Assembly (NCBI GenBank): GCA_035308165.1 | Contig: DATGHC010000006.1 | Location: 47,024 to 111,023 of the forward strand | From: DASTCZ01 sp035308165 | GTDB lineage: Bacteria > Acidobacteriota > Terriglobia > Acidiferrales > UBA7541 | DNA: 64,000 nucleotides | Direction of reading: 5' to 3' | In this document: piece by piece, positions 60,439-64,000 of the stretch | Layout of the letters: every line of letters starts with the position of its first letter | Numbering within the stretch: position 1 is the stretch's first letter | Program-made: the position numbers and the translations under genes | Notes under the pieces: generated by a model | Told to the model about the DNA's origin: nothing | What the model saw: the letters and a program-made list of their open reading frames with translations, nothing else | The model's database searches: none

Positions 60439-61434
60439 TCAATAAGCCCAGCGCATCAGGATGCTGCCCGTGGTGAAGCCTGCGCCTACGGCTACCAGCA
60501 TCAACAGGTCGCCCTTCCGCAGGCGGCCCTGGTCCAGGGCGTCGCGTAGACCTAGAGGAATCGTACCCGCCGTGGTGTTTCCATAACGGTCAATGTTAAC
60601 CAGAACTCTTGAGTCCTCAATTCCCAGTCGATCCTGCATGGCGGCGATGATCCGCAGGTTCGCCTGGTGAGGTACCACCAGGGCCAGATCCTTGTTTGTG
60701 AAGCCATTCCGTTCCAGCAAATTCGCGGAAACCTCCGCCATGCGCCGCACGGCGTACTTGAAAACTTGCTGGCCTTCCTGATGGACGAAATGCATGCGCT
60801 TTTCAACGGTCTCCACCGAGGAAGGATTCAATGAGCCGCCGCCGGGCATAAAGAGGCTGCATCCGCCCGAGCCGTCAATATCGTGATGGAAATCAAGGAT
60901 GCATTCGTCATCGCCCGCGGGCTCCAGCAATACCGCTCCCGCGCCATCGCCAAAGAGCACGCAGGTCGCGCGATCCTGGAAATCCAGTATGGAAGTCATC
61001 TTGTCGCTGCCGATGACCATGACTTTCTTGTGCGCGCCCGAGCCCACGAATTGTGCGCCCACGGTGAGCGCGTAGACAAAGCCCGAGCACGCCGCGCTCA
61101 AATCGAATCCCCAGGCGTTCTTCGCGCCGATGCGATCCTGCACTAGGCAGGCCGTGGCCGGGAAAAACATGTCGGGAGTCACGGTGGCGAGAACGATCAG
61201 GTCAATTTCGGCAGGGTCGGTATGGGTCTGAGCCAGAAGCGCGCGCGCCGCTTCCGTGGCCATATGGGACGACGCCACGCCGGGGTCCGCGTAATGTCGC
61301 TCTTTAATTCCTGTTCGCGTGCGGATCCATTCATCGTTCGTGTCCACGAACTTTTCCAGATCCACATTGGTCACCACGCGCGGCGGCGCATAGCATCCCA
61401 CGCCGGTAATCTTCGCGCGTATTTTATTGGGCAT
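60439..61434 (-). CDS. fabH: Beta-ketoacyl-ACP synthase III
   Basis: 331 residues from the ATG at 61434, the usual family length (the frame runs 11 codons further). Catalytic triad in place: Cys in DLSAACSGFVYAL, His in VVPHQANLRII and Asn in NIDRYGNTTAGTIPLGL. Condenses acetyl-CoA with malonyl-ACP to start fatty-acid synthesis. Stands alone, divergent from the MBL-rhodanese gene; no plsX or fabD beside it. Confidence 0.95.
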   Translation of the reverse strand: MPNKIRAKITGVGCYAPPRVVTNVDLEKFVDTNDEWIRTRTGIKERHYADPGVASSHMATEAARALLAQTHTDPAEIDLIVLATVTPDMFFPATACLVQDRIGAKNAWGFDLSAACSGFVYALTVGAQFVGSGAHKKVMVIGSDKMTSILDFQDRATCVLFGDGAGAVLLEPAGDDECILDFHHDIDGSGGCSLFMPGGGSLNPSSVETVEKRMHFVHQEGQQVFKYAVRRMAEVSANLLERNGFTNKDLALVVPHQANLRIIAAMQDRLGIEDSRVLVNIDRYGNTTAGTIPLGLRDALDQGRLRKGDLLMLVAVGAGFTTGSILMRWAY

Positions 61435-61593
61435 CCAGGCACGCCTTTCTTTTTGTGCGCAGAACAAATTTTGGAATCTGTAATTGTATGGGAACCGGTG
61501 ACCCTAAACAAGCCTGCCTATATTACGAAAAGACTGTGCTACACTTTTTCCCACAGCAAACTGTTCCCGGGAAAGTTCAAGCGAGGGCCGCAG

Positions 61594-63054
61594 ATGTACT
61601 TCCAACCATTCTACCTAACCTGTCTGGCCCACGCCTCTTACATGCTGGGCTCGGACGGCATCGCCGCCGTTGTCGATCCGCAGCGCGACGTGGATATCTA
61701 CATCGACGAAGCCAAACAGAAAGGCCTGCGTATCGCTTACATCATTGAGACCCACTTGCACGCTGATTTTGTTTCCGGGCACCGCGAACTTGCGGAGCGC
61801 ACAGGCGCCACAATCTGCTTCGGCGCGAAAGCGGGCGCCAAGTTTGATCACCGCGCCATGAAGGATGGCGACAAGATTTCCTTTGGACGCTGCGTGCTCG
61901 AATTTCTGGAAACTCCCGGCCACACTCCGGAGAGCATGTGCATCCTGGTGACGGATCTGGAGAAGGGTAGCTCTCCCTGGGCCGCTTTGACCGGCGACAC
62001 GCTTTTCATCGGCGATGTCGGACGGCCCGATTTGTCCCCGGATTACACCTCGCAGCAGCTTGCGGGAATGCTTTACGACAGCCTGCACAACAAACTTTTC
62101 AAGCTTTCCGATGACGTCCAGGTTTTCCCGGCCCATGGCGCGGGATCGCTCTGCGGCAGAAGCATCGGAAGCGAGCGCAGCTCCACCATCGGTAAGGAAA
62201 AGCAATTTAACTACGCATTGCAATCGATGACCCGCGACGAATTCATCCGAATGCTGACCGAGGCATTGCCCGAACGCCCCGCCTATTTCAGCCGCGACGC
62301 GGAAATCAATCGCGCGGGTGCCGAGGCAATAGAAGTGCTGTCGCCGCTGGCCGCTCTCACGCCGGAACACGTCGAAAAACTCATCACCGGAGCTTTGGCG
62401 GAAGCGATCCTGTTGGACACCCGTCCTTCCACTGAATTCTTCGCCGGCCACGTTCCCGGCTCCGTCCACATTGCACTTTCGGGCCAATACGCTGCCTGGG
62501 CGGGCTCTCTCGTAGGGTTGGATCGATCCGTGATCATCGTGGCAGAAGACCCGGAACGATTGGACGAATCGCGATTGCGCCTGACGCGCGTGGGAATTGA
62601 AAAAGTGATTGGCTATCTTTCGGGCGGCGTGGAAGCCTGGCAGCGCAGCGGCCGGCCGGTAATTCAACTGGCCCAGATCAGCGCCGGCGAATTGCGAAAT
62701 TTGTTGACCGCGGACGAAGGCGTTCAACTTGTGGATGTCCGCCGCGCCGCGGAGTGGGATAACGGCCACGTTGCGCAGGCGCGGCATATTTCACTAAATC
62801 AATTTGCGTCTGTGATTGGTCCCAATGGAGAAACTGCCAGGAAATTTCTTGCCGGTCTCGATCCCGCGCGTCCCGTGGTTGTCCATTGCCAAAGCGGCTA
62901 TCGGAGCGCGATTGCCGCCAGCTTGCTCGAACGCGCCGGATTCCCTACGGTGGTAAATCTCGCGGGCGGGTTTGATGCCTGGCGCGCGCTGAAATTGCCG
63001 GTGGCCTTGCATGAGGCTGCAACTCCGGAGCGGGGCGCGGCTCACGCGAAGTGA
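61594..63054 (+). CDS. MBL-fold persulfide dioxygenase-like protein with two rhodanese domains
   Basis: 486 residues from the ATG at 61594 (GAGGG upstream); the frame is open further up but overlaps fabH. MBL iron site: THLHADFVSGH, ETPGHTPESM and GDTLFIGDVGRPDL, as in ETHE1/Blh sulfur dioxygenases. Then two rhodanese domains: the first (about 270-365) has no Cys at its active loop (VAEDPE), the second has the active Cys in HCQSGYRS. It should oxidise glutathione persulfide to sulfite and handle sulfane sulfur. A second OsmC-like gene is convergent. Confidence 0.92.
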   Translation: MYFQPFYLTCLAHASYMLGSDGIAAVVDPQRDVDIYIDEAKQKGLRIAYIIETHLHADFVSGHRELAERTGATICFGAKAGAKFDHRAMKDGDKISFGRCVLEFLETPGHTPESMCILVTDLEKGSSPWAALTGDTLFIGDVGRPDLSPDYTSQQLAGMLYDSLHNKLFKLSDDVQVFPAHGAGSLCGRSIGSERSSTIGKEKQFNYALQSMTRDEFIRMLTEALPERPAYFSRDAEINRAGAEAIEVLSPLAALTPEHVEKLITGALAEAILLDTRPSTEFFAGHVPGSVHIALSGQYAAWAGSLVGLDRSVIIVAEDPERLDESRLRLTRVGIEKVIGYLSGGVEAWQRSGRPVIQLAQISAGELRNLLTADEGVQLVDVRRAAEWDNGHVAQARHISLNQFASVIGPNGETARKFLAGLDPARPVVVHCQSGYRSAIAASLLERAGFPTVVNLAGGFDAWRALKLPVALHEAATPERGAAHAK

Positions 63055-63075
63055 TTTCTTCTCGCAGGAAATTCT

Positions 63076-63483
63076 TCAGGCCGGCTCAATTTCGTAGCGA
63101 AATGCGATGGGAGCCGTTTTTCGCAGCATAGCCGCAACCGAACAATATTTGTCCTCGCTCAATTGAATGGCATCGCGGACCGCTTTTTCATCGAGCTGCC
63201 CTTTCAAGCGGTAAACAATTTCGAGCTTTACCCAAACTGCCGGAGGCTCCTTGGCGCGCTCGCCGGAAACTTCCACTTCCAGAGATTTAAGTTTCTGGCG
63301 CTTCTTCTTGAGAATGTCCACCACATCCGTCGCCGTGCAGGAGCCCAGCGCCAGCAAAAGCAATTCCATCGGTCCCGGCGCGGTGTTGGATTGGCGGTCG
63401 GAGTCAATCGGCACCGCGTGACCCGACGGCCCCACGGCGATGAATTGATCCGCAACCACCCAACGAATCTTGGCGACTTGCAT
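63076..63483 (-). CDS. OsmC family protein
   Basis: 135 residues from the ATG at 63483, with GGAGGAAGG upstream. First Cys in LLLALGSCTATDVVDIL and second in DKYCSVAAML. Paralog of the OsmC at 27709-28173 with the same core. Probably reduces organic peroxides or acts on persulfide-related thiols; the sulfur-oxidising neighbour makes the second likely. Confidence 0.88.
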   Translation of the reverse strand: MQVAKIRWVVADQFIAVGPSGHAVPIDSDRQSNTAPGPMELLLLALGSCTATDVVDILKKKRQKLKSLEVEVSGERAKEPPAVWVKLEIVYRLKGQLDEKAVRDAIQLSEDKYCSVAAMLRKTAPIAFRYEIEPA

Positions 63484-63591
63484 GGAGCCTTCCTCCGGCA
63501 AAATTGAAACGTGACGTTTTGGAGCGTAACAGAGAGGAAGACGGGAGGAAAGCTCTCCGGCGATCAATTAGTTGGAGAGCAGTTTCGTGGT

Positions 63592-64000
63592 TCAGGCCCT
63601 GGGGCCCTCGGCAACCGCTTTTTCGGAAGCAGGCGCAATTTCTACTATGGGATTCGGCAAATTTCGCATCGCGCTGACGAAGATCTCTACCAACTCGGGG
63701 TCGAATTGCGTTCCGCCGCAGCGTTCCAGCTCGGCCAGCGCTTCTTCCGCAGGGCGCGGACGCTTGTAGGTGCGCTCCGATGTGATGGTGTCATAGGCAT
63801 CGGCAATGGCGATCACCCGGGCGCCCAGCGGAATTTTTTCCCCGGAAAGCCCTTCCGGATAACCGGTGCCGTCAAAGAATTCATGATGGTGGCGGACCAT
63901 GGCCCGGATGCTCTCAAGTCCGGCACATTTTTCCAGGATTTGCGCGCCAAATTCGACGTGTTGTTTCATCAACTCCCACTCGTCCGAGTCCAGCGGACCG
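63592..64000 (-). CDS. HD-GYP domain phosphodiesterase, N-terminus cut by window edge
   Basis: Only the last 136 codons are visible; the gene runs off base 64000 and the frame is open to there. HHHEFFDGTGYP is the HD-GYP signature, followed by IPLGARVIAIADAYDTITSERTYKRP. HD-GYP proteins hydrolyse cyclic-di-GMP, and the N-terminal part, outside the window, normally holds the sensor or receiver domain. Possibly links c-di-GMP to the EPS loci, but this is not shown. Confidence 0.88.
   Translation of the reverse strand, partial: GPLDSDEWELMKQHVEFGAQILEKCAGLESIRAMVRHHHEFFDGTGYPEGLSGEKIPLGARVIAIADAYDTITSERTYKRPRPAEEALAELERCGGTQFDPELVEIFVSAMRNLPNPIVEIAPASEKAVAEGPRA

Noticed and set aside
61615..62787. 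Minus-strand frame of 390 codons
   Set aside because: Opposite the MBL-rhodanese gene, whose metal sites are clear.
1..64000. CRISPR arrays, tRNA or rRNA genes, IS elements
   Set aside because: No regular repeat-spacer series, no cloverleaf or rRNA sequence and no transposase were seen on either strand.

Overview
The window reads as a chromosomal segment of a soil-type bacterium, most likely Acidobacteriota. This is an inference from family content (a very long MacB/FtsX-type permease of the kind expanded in that phylum, secreted TPR proteins with carboxypeptidase-regulatory-like domains, an HGSNAT-like acyltransferase, repeated exopolysaccharide blocks) and from a base composition in the high fifties % G+C by eye. 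I saw no rRNA, tRNA, CRISPR array, IS element or phage module.

Layout. (1) 1-5384, minus strand: an exopolysaccharide export/polymerisation operon, read right to left: TPR protein, O-antigen ligase/polymerase-like protein, Wza-type export lipoprotein-like protein, then a Wzc-type tyrosine autokinase cut by the left edge. (2) 5518-15949: a lasso-peptide (RiPP) cluster. Its core is a PqqD-like leader-binding protein (B1), a transglutaminase-like leader peptidase (B2), an AsnB-like cyclase (C), a 51-residue precursor gene at 11327-11172 (minus), an HPr-kinase-like peptide kinase, and a methyltransferase with a PqqD-like C-terminal domain. Near it lie a nucleotidyltransferase, a 2OG-Fe(II) oxygenase and a membrane glycosyltransferase-like protein, and a two-gene ABC transporter runs divergently. 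(3) 16-32 kb: housekeeping and accessory genes: two paralogous secreted proteins, a TPR protein, queC, a DUF2089 regulator with its partner, a MacB-like permease, an SDR, a UBP zinc finger, a cNMP-domain/thioredoxin-reductase-like fusion, a secreted triple-repeat protein, OsmC, a malic-enzyme remnant, an HGSNAT-like acyltransferase and an M28 peptidase. (4) 32.7-36 kb: an ECF sigma/anti-sigma/secreted-target operon and an ammonium transporter. (5) 36-53.8 kb, almost all plus strand: a second polysaccharide cluster with nucleotide-sugar enzymes (Gfo/Idh, hexapeptide acyltransferase, DegT aminotransferase, UDP-sugar dehydrogenase, epimerase), glycosyltransferases, a WecA/MraY-like initiating transferase, an AsnB amidotransferase next to a membrane transglutaminase-like protein, a NodU/CmcH carbamoyltransferase and a prenyl-reductase-like flavoprotein. 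(6) 54-64 kb: SYLF protein, UXS-like decarboxylase, YdcF, GT39-like transferase, FabH, an MBL-rhodanese persulfide dioxygenase-like protein, a second OsmC protein and the end of an HD-GYP protein cut by the right edge.

How the parts work together. In the lasso cluster, B1 should bind the leader, B2 cut it, and C close an amide from the new N-terminus to the only acidic residue of the core (Asp40 of the precursor). The kinase, methyltransferase and possibly the nucleotidyltransferase and oxygenase would decorate the product. The precursor gene seems to have its own sigma70-like promoter in the tail of the cyclase gene. In the 36-54 kb cluster the four enzymes Gfo/Idh, DegT, acyltransferase and UDP-sugar dehydrogenase match the steps that make an N-acetylated diamino-uronic acid from UDP-GlcNAc; the initiating transferase and the glycosyltransferases would then build a polymer that the AsnB and carbamoyltransferase enzymes decorate.

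All statements are from reading the sequence; no database search was possible. Start codons were chosen by Shine-Dalgarno (SD) position and by where recognisable protein begins.
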